From the NCBI GenBank assembly GCA_016209725.1, contig JACQVO010000277.1, forward strand, positions 1 to 6,238: DNA of 6,238 nt, given 5' to 3'. The stretch comes from Candidatus Methylomirabilota bacterium (lineage in GTDB: Bacteria; Methylomirabilota; Methylomirabilia; Methylomirabilales; 2-02-FULL-66-22). The notes beneath the pieces were generated by a model. The model was not told the DNA's origin and did not search any database. It worked only from the letters and a program-made list of their open reading frames with translations. A program made the position numbers and the translations under genes. Positions 1 to 5,645 of this stretch are shown here, one piece after another; the stretch's first letter is position 1, and every line of letters starts with the position of its first letter.

Positions 1-505
1 ATCCAACCGCTGCGTCAAGCGCATTCCCTTCCCGCCCCCCGTCTCGCCGAAATCGCCTATTGCCGAATGGCGGGCTGCTCACCCGTTCAGGGGAGTGGAT
101 CGTCCTCAACGAACCCCTGTGGAGGGGACGTCGCGGCTTTAGCGGCTCTATTGGTCCTCCCGCTTGGCCCCGGATCCGCTTCCCTCCTCATCGGAATCTC
201 TGTTTCCGCAACATCGGCAACAATGTCGCATGCGGGACAGCGTGGAGCACGGCGGCGATGCCGCCGATCATGCGAGAGTTCTTGATTCGCCATGATCGTC
301 TCTCAGCCCAGAAACCGGTATCCGACACCACTTCGATGCAATCTGCTGGTTTCGGCGGGCTTGTCGATCCAACTCTGGGGCAGCAGACGACAGGAAGCAA
401 TCCGATGGAACTTCGGTCTGCCCTGGGCAAAACAACCAGTTGACTCCAACAGGCATGCCAACGCCCGTTCCTGCGGCAGGTTCAAGGCCCCAGGCCACAT
501 CCTGA
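1..505. other. Left-end region with no supported gene
   Basis: No reading frame here gives a recognisable protein. The open frames are short, overlap each other in opposite directions, and lack convincing ribosome-binding sites. I see no tRNA-like fold, CRISPR repeats or terminal inverted repeats. A short inverted repeat, CAGGGG at 88-93 with CCCCTG at 114-119, is too small to mean much. The stretch may be decayed coding sequence or a long spacer downstream of the HEPN gene, which ends at 506. Confidence 0.5.
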
Positions 506-910
506 TCATTCCGAGGAGGATAGAGAGAGAAGAGGGCGAAGCATTGAGAGAAACCTGGCGCAGCGATCCAGTTGGGATTCTACGTACTCGCGATCAAAAG
601 AGACAAGAGCCACATAATCCCCTTCCTGTCGATCCTCATATACCCGATCGTAGAACCTTCCCCACTCCGCATCGAGATGACCTGACCTGATGAATCCGCG
701 GTGGAACGCGGCTCGTACTCCGGAGTGCTTCTTGAAAGATAGTCGCCGATCGAGAAGCGCTGCGCTCACTCCATAGAATGCGGCGTAGTAAAGGCGGTTA
801 ACCGCGAACAGGTAGGATCCGGCTACGAATTCGCGACGGGGGGAGGACAAACTCTCTTCAGCTTTGGACCACCAATACCGGATGACATCACTTCGGGGCT
901 CTGAAGTCAT
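506..910 (-). CDS. HEPN-domain protein (UPF0332-like), probable toxin partner of the adjacent nucleotidyltransferase
   Basis: This 134-residue, helix-rich protein matches the HEPN/UPF0332 pattern. Visible marks are NRLYYAAFY at about residues 38-46, KHSGVRAAF at 61-69, and R94 with DY at 98-99 near the end of the fold. R56 and H62 are spaced like the R-x(4-6)-H element of HEPN ribonucleases, although the H-x-Y ending of classical HepT toxins is absent. In the family, such small HEPN proteins are usually encoded beside MNT nucleotidyltransferases, and several characterised pairs are toxin-antitoxin systems in which HEPN is the RNase. The ATG at 908-910 overlaps the upstream stop as ATGA, so translation is probably coupled. 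Base composition is lower in GC than the neighbours, suggesting transfer. Nuclease activity is inferred from family only; this UPF0332 branch could also be a non-nuclease partner. Confidence 0.85.
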   Translation of the reverse strand: MTSEPRSDVIRYWWSKAEESLSSPRREFVAGSYLFAVNRLYYAAFYGVSAALLDRRLSFKKHSGVRAAFHRGFIRSGHLDAEWGRFYDRVYEDRQEGDYVALVSFDREYVESQLDRCARFLSMLRPLLSLSSSE

Positions 911-1251
911 ACGGCGACGCCGTCCCTAAGGATTTCCTCATGGATCGGTAGAACCGAGACCACACCTCTTTCCCAGTTGTCTCGGTCGACTACGAGAGAG
1001 CTGAAGTTTGTGCCGTAGCGGAGATTCACGTCGAAAATCAGGTCGGTGATCTGGTGGCGAGTTGGTCGCGTCACTGGCTTCTTCGTGAGGATCAACAGAT
1101 CGAGATCGGATTCCTCGTCCGCTTCTCCGCGAGCGGCAGAGCCAAACAGCACCATTGCCTCCACGTCGAACTCGGCAGACACGCGCTGGCGTAGCGCAGC
1201 GAGTGCCTCTCGTTGATTCGGCGTCAAGGCCACATCACTGAGTTGCCTCAC
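907..1251 (-). CDS. MNT-type minimal nucleotidyltransferase, probable antitoxin of the HEPN pair
   Basis: This 114-residue protein is of the size typical for minimal nucleotidyltransferases of the DNA polymerase beta superfamily. The signature is clear: GS at residues 37-38, ten residues, then D49-L-D51, giving the GS-x10-DxD metal- and nucleotide-binding motif in LFGSAARGEADEESDLDLL. A third carboxylate would be expected on a later strand, and D89 in SSLVVDRD is a candidate. In characterised MntA-HepT pairs the MNT protein silences its HEPN partner by adding AMP; whether this one does is inference. The start is GTG at 1249-1251, preceded by a purine-rich GGGGGA about nine bases upstream. The stop overlaps the HEPN start by four bases. 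It lies 62 bp downstream of lexA on the same strand, with no clear terminator between, so read-through from lexA is possible. Confidence 0.88.
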   Translation of the reverse strand: MRQLSDVALTPNQREALAALRQRVSAEFDVEAMVLFGSAARGEADEESDLDLLILTKKPVTRPTRHQITDLIFDVNLRYGTNFSSLVVDRDNWERGVVSVLPIHEEILRDGVAV

Positions 1252-1313
1252 GTTTCAGATTCCCCCTTTCCACCCAGCCTACCTGGGCACCGATTCAGCG
1301 TCTGAGGACATGG

Positions 1314-1961
1314 CTAGAATCTCCGCAAGATCCCCACGACCTTGCCGATGATCTGGCAGCTCTTCTCTCCCCGGTGAATCTGGAGCGGGGGCATGCTGGG
1401 ATTTTCGGGCTGCAGGACGATCATGTCCCTCTTGAAGTAGACGCGCTTGACGGTGGCCTCGTCATTCACCAGGGCCACCACGATCTCCCCGTTCTCCGCC
1501 GTCGCCTGCCGGCGGACCAGGGCGTAATCCCCGGGCAGGATGTGGGCGCCGATCATGCTCTCGCCCTGGACCTTGAGGAGGAACACCTCGTCCCCGTTCA
1601 CCCAGTCGCGAGAGATGGTGAAGGTCCCCTCCACGTTCTGCTCGGCGAGGAGCGGCTCCCCTGCGGCCACCCGACCAAGGATGGGCACCTCCCGCAAGGG
1701 TCCAGGCGCCCTGCCGGGGGACGCCGACTGCGCCGCCCCTGAAGCGTCCAGGATTTGAAGGGAGCGGGACTTCGAGGCGGTGCGGCGCAGATAGCCCTTC
1801 CGCTCCAGCGCCTTGAGGTGATCGAAGACGCTGCGAGGGACGAAGCCGAAGTGGGCGCCGATCTCCCGTACCGTCGGCGGATAACCGGCCTGCGTGATGA
1901 ACTGGCGGATGAAGTCCAGAACTTCGCGCTGTCTGGCTGTGAGCGCCAACCTGACGTTCAT
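1314..1961 (-). CDS. lexA: LexA, SOS-response transcriptional repressor (self-cleaving, EC 3.4.21.88)
   Basis: The 215-residue protein is a full-length LexA. Residues 1-70 form the winged helix-turn-helix DNA-binding domain (LTARQREVLDFI, YPPTVREIG, HLKALERKGYLRR). A proline/alanine-rich linker follows at about 72-89, then the S24 peptidase domain. The cleavage site is Ala100-Gly101 in GRVAAGEP, and the catalytic pair is Ser135 (QGESM) and Lys172 (ATVKR). Their spacings of 35 and 37 residues equal those of E. coli LexA (84, 119, 156), so autocleavage should be intact. RecA filaments on damaged DNA trigger cleavage and derepress repair genes. I chose the ATG at 1959-1961 because GGGAGAGG lies six bases upstream and the family normally begins just before LTARQ. 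A longer frame back to TTG at 2036 would start inside the promoter. The linker is somewhat longer than in E. coli. Regulation is probably autogenous through the operator at 2012-2029. Confidence 0.96.
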   Translation of the reverse strand: MNVRLALTARQREVLDFIRQFITQAGYPPTVREIGAHFGFVPRSVFDHLKALERKGYLRRTASKSRSLQILDASGAAQSASPGRAPGPLREVPILGRVAAGEPLLAEQNVEGTFTISRDWVNGDEVFLLKVQGESMIGAHILPGDYALVRRQATAENGEIVVALVNDEATVKRVYFKRDMIVLQPENPSMPPLQIHRGEKSCQIIGKVVGILRRF

Positions 1962-2006
1962 GGTCTGCCTCTCCCACATTCGGGGTCGCACATTCGTCGT
2001 CGAAAT

Positions 2007-2036
2007 TCTATACCATACGTGCGTATGGTTGGTCAA
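2007..2036 (-). promoter_or_regulatory. lexA promoter (sigma-70 type)
   Basis: Read on the minus strand, TTGACC (2036-2031) is followed by an 18-base spacer and TATAGA (2012-2007). This predicts transcription starting near position 2000 and a leader of about 40 bases before the lexA ATG. The spacer is filled almost entirely by the palindromic operator, so bound repressor would block RNA polymerase directly. Basis: the boxes are seen in the sequence; activity is inferred. Confidence 0.7.
2012..2029. promoter_or_regulatory. Palindromic operator, putative LexA box of this organism
   Basis: ACCATACGTGCGTATGGT is a perfect inverted repeat with 8-bp arms (ACCATACG and CGTATGGT) around a 2-bp centre. 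It lies exactly between the -35 and -10 of lexA. Dimeric LexA proteins bind such palindromes and most repress their own gene, so this is the natural candidate for the box. It is unlike the E. coli (CTGT-N8-ACAG), Gram-positive (CGAAC-N4-GTTCG) and alphaproteobacterial (GTTC-N7-GTTC) forms. I found no second copy in the window. Confidence 0.75.
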
Positions 2037-2324
2037 GACAAAGGTATTCCCTTCGAAATTTCTTCTCGGCCAAATTCGTGATAGGCTTCTCCTGCGCAGG
2101 AGGAGAGTGCCCTTCGAACTTCGTGCGCCTATCCCCCTGAGAGTGGACCGGGTTTCAGAACTTGAACGAGGGCTGGCCTGATGCTTGGGATCGCTCTGAG
2201 CTGGAGCCGGGCGGGCCCATCGGAGCCGTGGACGATCGCGAGGAGGGACTTGACAGGCCCGCCGGGACTGGATACCTTGCGGGCACCGTCACCGGCCAGA
2301 AACCCGTTGTGAGAGGAGGACAGA
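2037..2324. promoter_or_regulatory. Divergent control region between lexA and the transporter operon
   Basis: The stretch contains no supported gene but several signals. The 9-mer CCCTTCGAA occurs twice (2049-2057 and 2110-2118), 61 bp apart, each with a TTCGAA core. A perfect 14-bp palindrome, CTCCTGCGCAGGAG, lies between them at 2089-2102. A candidate promoter for the transporter is at 2250-2278. An 8-bp inverted repeat, GGCGGGCC (2210-2217) with GGCCCGCC (2256-2263), reaches into that promoter's spacer, though in GC-rich DNA this could be chance. The palindrome and repeats could be binding sites for an unseen sugar-responsive regulator; that is inference. Confidence 0.4.
2250..2278 (+). 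promoter_or_regulatory. Candidate promoter of the ABC-transporter operon
   Basis: A perfect TTGACA (2250-2255) is followed by 17 bases and TACCTT (2273-2278). The -35 box and spacing are ideal; the -10 box matches consensus at only three positions. Transcription would begin near 2285, about 40 bases before the binding-protein ATG. A weak -10 would suit an activator-dependent promoter, but no activator site is proven. Confidence 0.45.
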
Positions 2325-3680
2325 ATGAAGCAGACCAAGCGGAACGGCATTGGTACCCGTGGCGTGACCCGGCGGGAGGTTTTTCGCCTGGGGGCAGTCG
2401 GAGCCGCCTCGATGGCTTTCGGCCCCTTCGTGGTCACCCCGGCGCGCGCCCAGGCCTTCAACTGGCAGCGATTCCGGGGGAAAGAGCTGTACTGCATCTT
2501 CTACAAGCACCCGTGGATAGATGAGATGGTCAAGTTCTTCCCGGAGTTCGAGGACCTTACCGGGATGAAGGTCAAGTACGAGGTCCTGCCCGAGGTTCAG
2601 GGCCGCCAGAAGCTGACGGTGGAGATGACCGCCGGCAGCGGCGGCGTGGATGCCTGGCACGCCAGCATGCATGTGGAGAAGCGCCGGTTCTGGAAGTCCG
2701 GCTGGTTCCAGCCCCTGAATAAATTCCTCGAGGACAAGACCCTGACCGCCCCCGACTTCGACTGGGCCGATATGACGGCCGGCGCCGTGGCGGCCGTGAC
2801 CCAGCCGGACAAGACCATCAGCGGGATCCCGACGTTCGTGGACCCCTTCGTCCTCTTCTACCGGAAGGATCTCTACCAGCAGAAAGGGTGGAGGCCTCCC
2901 CGGACCCTCGCGGAACTGGAAGACCAGGCGCAGAAGCTCCACAACCCACCGGGCATGTATGGGTTCGTTGCCCGGGGATTGAAGAACGCGAACGCCACCC
3001 CTTGGGCCTACGTGATATACGCCTTCGGGGGCGAATACCTCACCCGGGACGGGAAATCCGCCATCGGCACGCCGGCCTGGGTGAAGAGCATGGAGTGGTA
3101 CGCCGGCATGCTCCGCAGGTTTGCCCCGCCCGGCGTGGTCAACTTCAACTGGTACGAGTGCAGCTCGGCTTTCATGCAGGGCCAGGTGGGCATCTACTAC
3201 GACGGCGTGAATTTCGCCAACCAGTTCGAGGATCCCAGTAAGTCCAAGATCGCGGGCAAGGTGGGCTACGCGGCCCTGCCATCCGGGCCCGCTGGGCACT
3301 TCGCGCCCACCTTCACCAATGCGATGGCGGTCAGCGCCCAGAGTCGCAACAAGGAGGCCGCCTACCTCCTCATCCAGTGGGCCACCACGAAACAGATGTG
3401 CGTGCGGGAACTGCTGGCGGGTGTCGGGGTGGGTCGCGTCTCGCCTTGGGGTCACCCGGAGGTGAAGGCCAAGCCGAAGATGCCCGCCGACTGGTACACC
3501 GCGTACCTGGAGAGCCTGAAGATCGGCCGCGCGGGCCTTCCGGAGATCGTGGATGTCACCCAGTACCGCGACATCATCGGCGTGGGCATCCAGAAGGCCA
3601 TCGAGGGGGCCAAAGCCGCGGATGTGATCGCCCAGACCCACAAGGAGTTCCAGGAGCTCTTGGACAAGACCGAGAAGTAA
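2325..3680 (+). CDS. ABC transporter solute-binding protein, CUT1/UgpB-MalE type, with Tat-like signal peptide
   Basis: This 451-residue extracellular solute-binding protein (SBP_bac_1-like, COG1653 style) should bind a sugar, sugar alcohol or glycerophosphodiester outside the membrane and hand it to the permeases encoded next. The N-terminus has a twin-arginine stretch TRREVFRLG (residues 15-23), a hydrophobic segment to about 38, and an AxA cleavage site (PARA-QA, about residues 39-44). No lipobox cysteine is visible, so it should be a free periplasmic protein. Family marks include GIPTFVDPFVLFYRKDLY at 167-184, the usual substrate-lobe crossover motif, and length is normal. The ATG at 2325 has a strong AGGAGG (2314-2319) five bases upstream. 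A terminator-like hairpin follows the stop, so this gene is probably expressed above the permeases. The ligand cannot be named from sequence alone; the many Trp, Tyr and Phe residues fit carbohydrate stacking. Confidence 0.92.
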   Translation: MKQTKRNGIGTRGVTRREVFRLGAVGAASMAFGPFVVTPARAQAFNWQRFRGKELYCIFYKHPWIDEMVKFFPEFEDLTGMKVKYEVLPEVQGRQKLTVEMTAGSGGVDAWHASMHVEKRRFWKSGWFQPLNKFLEDKTLTAPDFDWADMTAGAVAAVTQPDKTISGIPTFVDPFVLFYRKDLYQQKGWRPPRTLAELEDQAQKLHNPPGMYGFVARGLKNANATPWAYVIYAFGGEYLTRDGKSAIGTPAWVKSMEWYAGMLRRFAPPGVVNFNWYECSSAFMQGQVGIYYDGVNFANQFEDPSKSKIAGKVGYAALPSGPAGHFAPTFTNAMAVSAQSRNKEAAYLLIQWATTKQMCVRELLAGVGVGRVSPWGHPEVKAKPKMPADWYTAYLESLKIGRAGLPEIVDVTQYRDIIGVGIQKAIEGAKAADVIAQTHKEFQELLDKTEK

Positions 3681-3703
3681 GCGCCCTGCTTGCCGACACG
3701 GAC

Positions 3704-3758
3704 GAGCCCGGTCCTCCCGCCCATGGTGTGGCACGCGGCGGGAGGGCCGGGCTCTTTT
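3704..3758 (+). terminator. Intrinsic-terminator-like attenuator between binding protein and permease genes
   Basis: Two 18-base arms, 3704-3721 (GAGCCCGGTCCTCCCGCC) and 3737-3754, pair along their whole length with a single G-U wobble. They enclose a 15-base loop and are followed by TTTT (3755-3758). The stem is very stable, while the T tract is short, so partial termination is likely. In MalE/UgpB-type operons such structures commonly leave the binding protein in molar excess over the permeases. Read-through would still supply the permease genes, which have no obvious promoter of their own. Confidence 0.75.
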
Positions 3759-3784
3759 CGGGGGGGAGACCGAGGTCGCCCATA

Positions 3785-4723
3785 ATGGCGAACCGCACCG
3801 ACGTCGTTGACCAATCCGTGGCCGGGGCATCCTTGTCTCTGGGGATCCGGATCTCGCGGTTCGGCCACCGCTACGCGCGGTTCATCTTTCCCGCCCCGGC
3901 CCTCCTGATTGTCGCCTTGATCATCGTCTATCCGGTCTTCTACACCGGCTGGATGAGCTTGCAGGAATGGTTCGCCTCCAGCCTGACGCCCCCCAAATTC
4001 ATCGCCGTCGCCAACTACCAGAAAATCCTGGCGGGCGATCCGCGGGTCCGGGATGCATTCTTCCGGACGCTCTACTTCACCCTCATTGCGGTGTCGGCAG
4101 AGACCGCGCTGGGGGTGGCGATGGCTCTGTTGTTCAACCGGGAATTCTGGGGTCGGGGGCTGGTCCGGACCCTGTCCATCCTGCCCATGATGGCCACCCC
4201 CACCGCCATCTCCCTGGTCTTCGTGATGATGTACCACCCCACGCTGGGGGTGATGAACTACCTGGTCGGCCTCGTGGGGCTGTCCCCGTTCAAGTGGACC
4301 TACAGCAGCAAGACGGCCCTCTACGCCATCGCCCTGGTGGACGTGTGGGAATGGACGCCCCTCATCATGCTCATCGCCCTGGCGGGCCTGGCCGCCCTGC
4401 CGAAGGAGCCGTACGAATCCGCCCTCATTGACGGCGCCTCGGCCCTGCAATGCTTCTGGTACATCACGCTCCCCCTGCTTCGACCGACCCTGATCGTGGC
4501 CATCCTGTTCCGCTCCATTGACGCCCTGAAGACCTTCGACATTATCTTCGTGATGACCCAGGGCGGCCCGTCCAATGCGTCGGAGACCATCAACATCCTG
4601 CTGTTCAACCAGGCATTCTCGTACTTCAATATGGGCTACGCCTCGTCCATGGCGGTGGCCCTGTTCGCCATCGTCATGGGCGCCTGCCTCATCCTCATGA
4701 AGGTGCGGAGGGTCGGATGGTGA
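3785..4723 (+). CDS. ABC transporter permease, MalF/UgpA type
   Basis: This 312-residue integral membrane protein forms half of the translocation pore. About six membrane segments are visible, roughly at residues 33-53, 93-117, 128-150, 177-203, 229-250 and 283-305. The cytoplasmic EAA loop, which docks on the ATPase, is at about 208-234 (YESALIDGASALQCFWYITL, with the invariant Gly at 217). TQGGPSNASETI at 258-269 is typical of MalF/UgpA subunits. I place the start at ATG 3785, with GAGGT (3772-3776) eight bases upstream. The frame is open back to 3377, but that extension lies within the binding-protein gene and the terminator hairpin and is not protein-like. The C-terminus ends RRVGW, and its last codons form one copy of an 18-bp repeat. 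Confidence 0.93.
   Translation: MANRTDVVDQSVAGASLSLGIRISRFGHRYARFIFPAPALLIVALIIVYPVFYTGWMSLQEWFASSLTPPKFIAVANYQKILAGDPRVRDAFFRTLYFTLIAVSAETALGVAMALLFNREFWGRGLVRTLSILPMMATPTAISLVFVMMYHPTLGVMNYLVGLVGLSPFKWTYSSKTALYAIALVDVWEWTPLIMLIALAGLAALPKEPYESALIDGASALQCFWYITLPLLRPTLIVAILFRSIDALKTFDIIFVMTQGGPSNASETINILLFNQAFSYFNMGYASSMAVALFAIVMGACLILMKVRRVGW
4706..4723 (+). repeat. 18-bp direct repeat, copy 1 (permease-1 stop)
   Basis: CGGAGGGTCGGATGGTGA matches 4801-4818 at 17 of 18 positions (A versus C at 4717/4812). This copy encodes the last RRVGW and the TGA of permease 1. It also contains GGAGGG seven bases before a GTG (4720-4722) that overlaps the stop as GTGA, so it is itself a complete translation-start module. 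Confidence 0.85.
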
Positions 4724-4818
4724 TGCCACGGGGAGGGACCCCGCCGGTCCCGGACGGGAGTCCGGGAGAGGCGGGGATGGGGCCCCGAAGAATTGACGCC
4801 CGGAGGGTCGGCTGGTGA
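4720..4818 (+). CDS. Possible 32-residue linker ORF between the permeases
   Basis: Starting at GTG 4720 (or ATG 4723), a frame runs to TGA at 4816-4818 and encodes a Gly/Pro/Arg-rich peptide of up to 32 residues ending ARRVGW. Its start overlaps the stop of permease 1 as GTGA, its stop overlaps the start of permease 2 as GTGA, and a GGAGGG stands seven bases before each GTG. Ribosomes could thus pass from permease 1 to permease 2 through it. The peptide has no recognisable domain, and its ending simply repeats that of permease 1. It may be a by-product of the local duplication rather than a gene with a selected product. Confidence 0.25.
   Translation: MMPRGGTPPVPDGSPGEAGMGPRRIDARRVGW
4739..4776 (+). 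other. Two-tier GNRA-capped hairpin in the permease gap
   Basis: CCCCGCC (4739-4745) pairs with GGCGGGG (4770-4776). After a symmetrical 2x2 internal loop (GG opposite GA), TCCCGGAC (4748-4755) pairs with GTCCGGGA (4760-4767) around a GGGA tetraloop of the GNRA class. No T tract follows, so this is not a standard terminator. It could protect upstream mRNA from 3' exonucleases, as REP elements do in mal-type operons, or block the downstream start. Function is inferred. Confidence 0.7.
4801..4818 (+). repeat. 18-bp direct repeat, copy 2 (ribosome-binding site and start of permease 2)
   Basis: CGGAGGGTCGGCTGGTGA is the second copy of the motif at 4706-4723. Here GGAGGG (4802-4807) and the GTG at 4815-4817 serve as the ribosome-binding site and start codon of permease 2. 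The two copies flank a 77-bp segment (4724-4800). Confidence 0.85.
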
Positions 4819-5645
4819 GCGCAAAGCTCCTCAACAGTCGGCTGCGGACGGTGGGCTTCTATGCCCTGGTCATCATCGTCATGCTGCCGACGGTCTTCGT
4901 CTTCTACTGGATGATCACCCTGTCCTTGAAGCCGCAGGTGGAGGCGGCCGGCTATCCGCCAAGCTTCTTCCGCTTCTCCATCACCTTCAAGGGATACGTC
5001 GAGGTGTTCTCGAAGCACCCGTTCCTCCTCTACACCTGGAACAGCTTTGTGGTGGCCACAGGGTGCACACTTCTGGGCTTGATCGTGGGTCTGCCGGCGG
5101 CCTACAGCATCGCGCACTGGCGCCAGGCTGGCCTGGCCGTCGTCGTCCTGGCGGCCCGCATCATCCCGGGGATCAGCTACCTCATCCCCTGGTACATCCT
5201 GTTCCGCAACCTGAAGATGGTGGATACCTACCAGGCCCTCATCCTCACCCATCTCGTGGTGGGCTTGCCCATCATCATCTGGGTCATGATCGGCTTCTTC
5301 GAAGACATCCCGCCGGAGCTCCGGGATGCCGCCCTCATCGACGGCTGCTCCTATTACGGGGCATTCCTGCGGGTGGCCGTCCCCCTGGTCAAGCCGGGGA
5401 TCGTGGCGACATCCATCCTGAGCTTCATCTTCTCCTGGAACAACTTCCTGTTCTCGGTGATCCTGGCCGGCCGCAACACCCGGACCCTGCCCATCGCGGT
5501 CTTCAACATGATCGGCTACGAAGAGATCAATTGGGGGCCCCTTGCCGCGGCGGCGACCCTGATCACCCTGCCGGTCATCCTCCTCACCCTGATCATCCAG
5601 CGCCACATCGTCTCCGGCCTCACCTTCGGTGCGGTGAAGGGGTGA
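4815..5645 (+). CDS. ABC transporter permease, MalG/UgpE type
   Basis: This 276-residue protein is the second pore subunit and has the length usual for MalG/UgpE proteins. An N-terminal membrane segment (about 14-36) precedes a periplasmic stretch. Further segments lie near 74-98, 106-130, 142-162, 196-217 and 243-262. The EAA loop, PPELRDAALIDG then VAVPLVKPG, spans about 166-195 with the key Gly at 177. SFIFSWNNFLFSVIL (203-217) and the ending GLTFGAVKG (268-276) are hallmarks of the MalG side of CUT1 importers. The start is GTG at 4815, with GGAGGG seven bases upstream; this start sits inside a repeat of the permease-1 terminus. The ATPase that should bind both EAA loops is not encoded after it in this window. 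Confidence 0.93.
   Translation: MSAKLLNSRLRTVGFYALVIIVMLPTVFVFYWMITLSLKPQVEAAGYPPSFFRFSITFKGYVEVFSKHPFLLYTWNSFVVATGCTLLGLIVGLPAAYSIAHWRQAGLAVVVLAARIIPGISYLIPWYILFRNLKMVDTYQALILTHLVVGLPIIIWVMIGFFEDIPPELRDAALIDGCSYYGAFLRVAVPLVKPGIVATSILSFIFSWNNFLFSVILAGRNTRTLPIAVFNMIGYEEINWGPLAAAATLITLPVILLTLIIQRHIVSGLTFGAVKG

Noticed and set aside
1..24. Minus-strand ATG at 24 preceded by purine-rich sequence, as if a gene left the window.
   Set aside because: Only eight codons are visible and the purine run abuts the ATG too closely to serve as a normal ribosome-binding site.
292..690. Plus-strand frame of 132 codons.
   Set aside because: It runs antisense into the HEPN gene, has no ribosome-binding site, and its product resembles no family I know.
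1273..1287. CCCAG/CTGGG hairpin between lexA and the nucleotidyltransferase gene as a terminator.
   Set aside because: Five base pairs and no T run on the minus strand; too weak to claim termination.
3377..3784. Extension of permease 1 upstream to 3377 (448 residues).
   Set aside because: It overlaps the binding-protein gene and reads through the attenuator hairpin. The family begins close to the ATG at 3785, which has its own ribosome-binding site.
4739..4776. The permease-gap hairpin as an intrinsic terminator.
   Set aside because: It is followed by GC-rich sequence without a T tract, so it is listed as a hairpin of unknown role.
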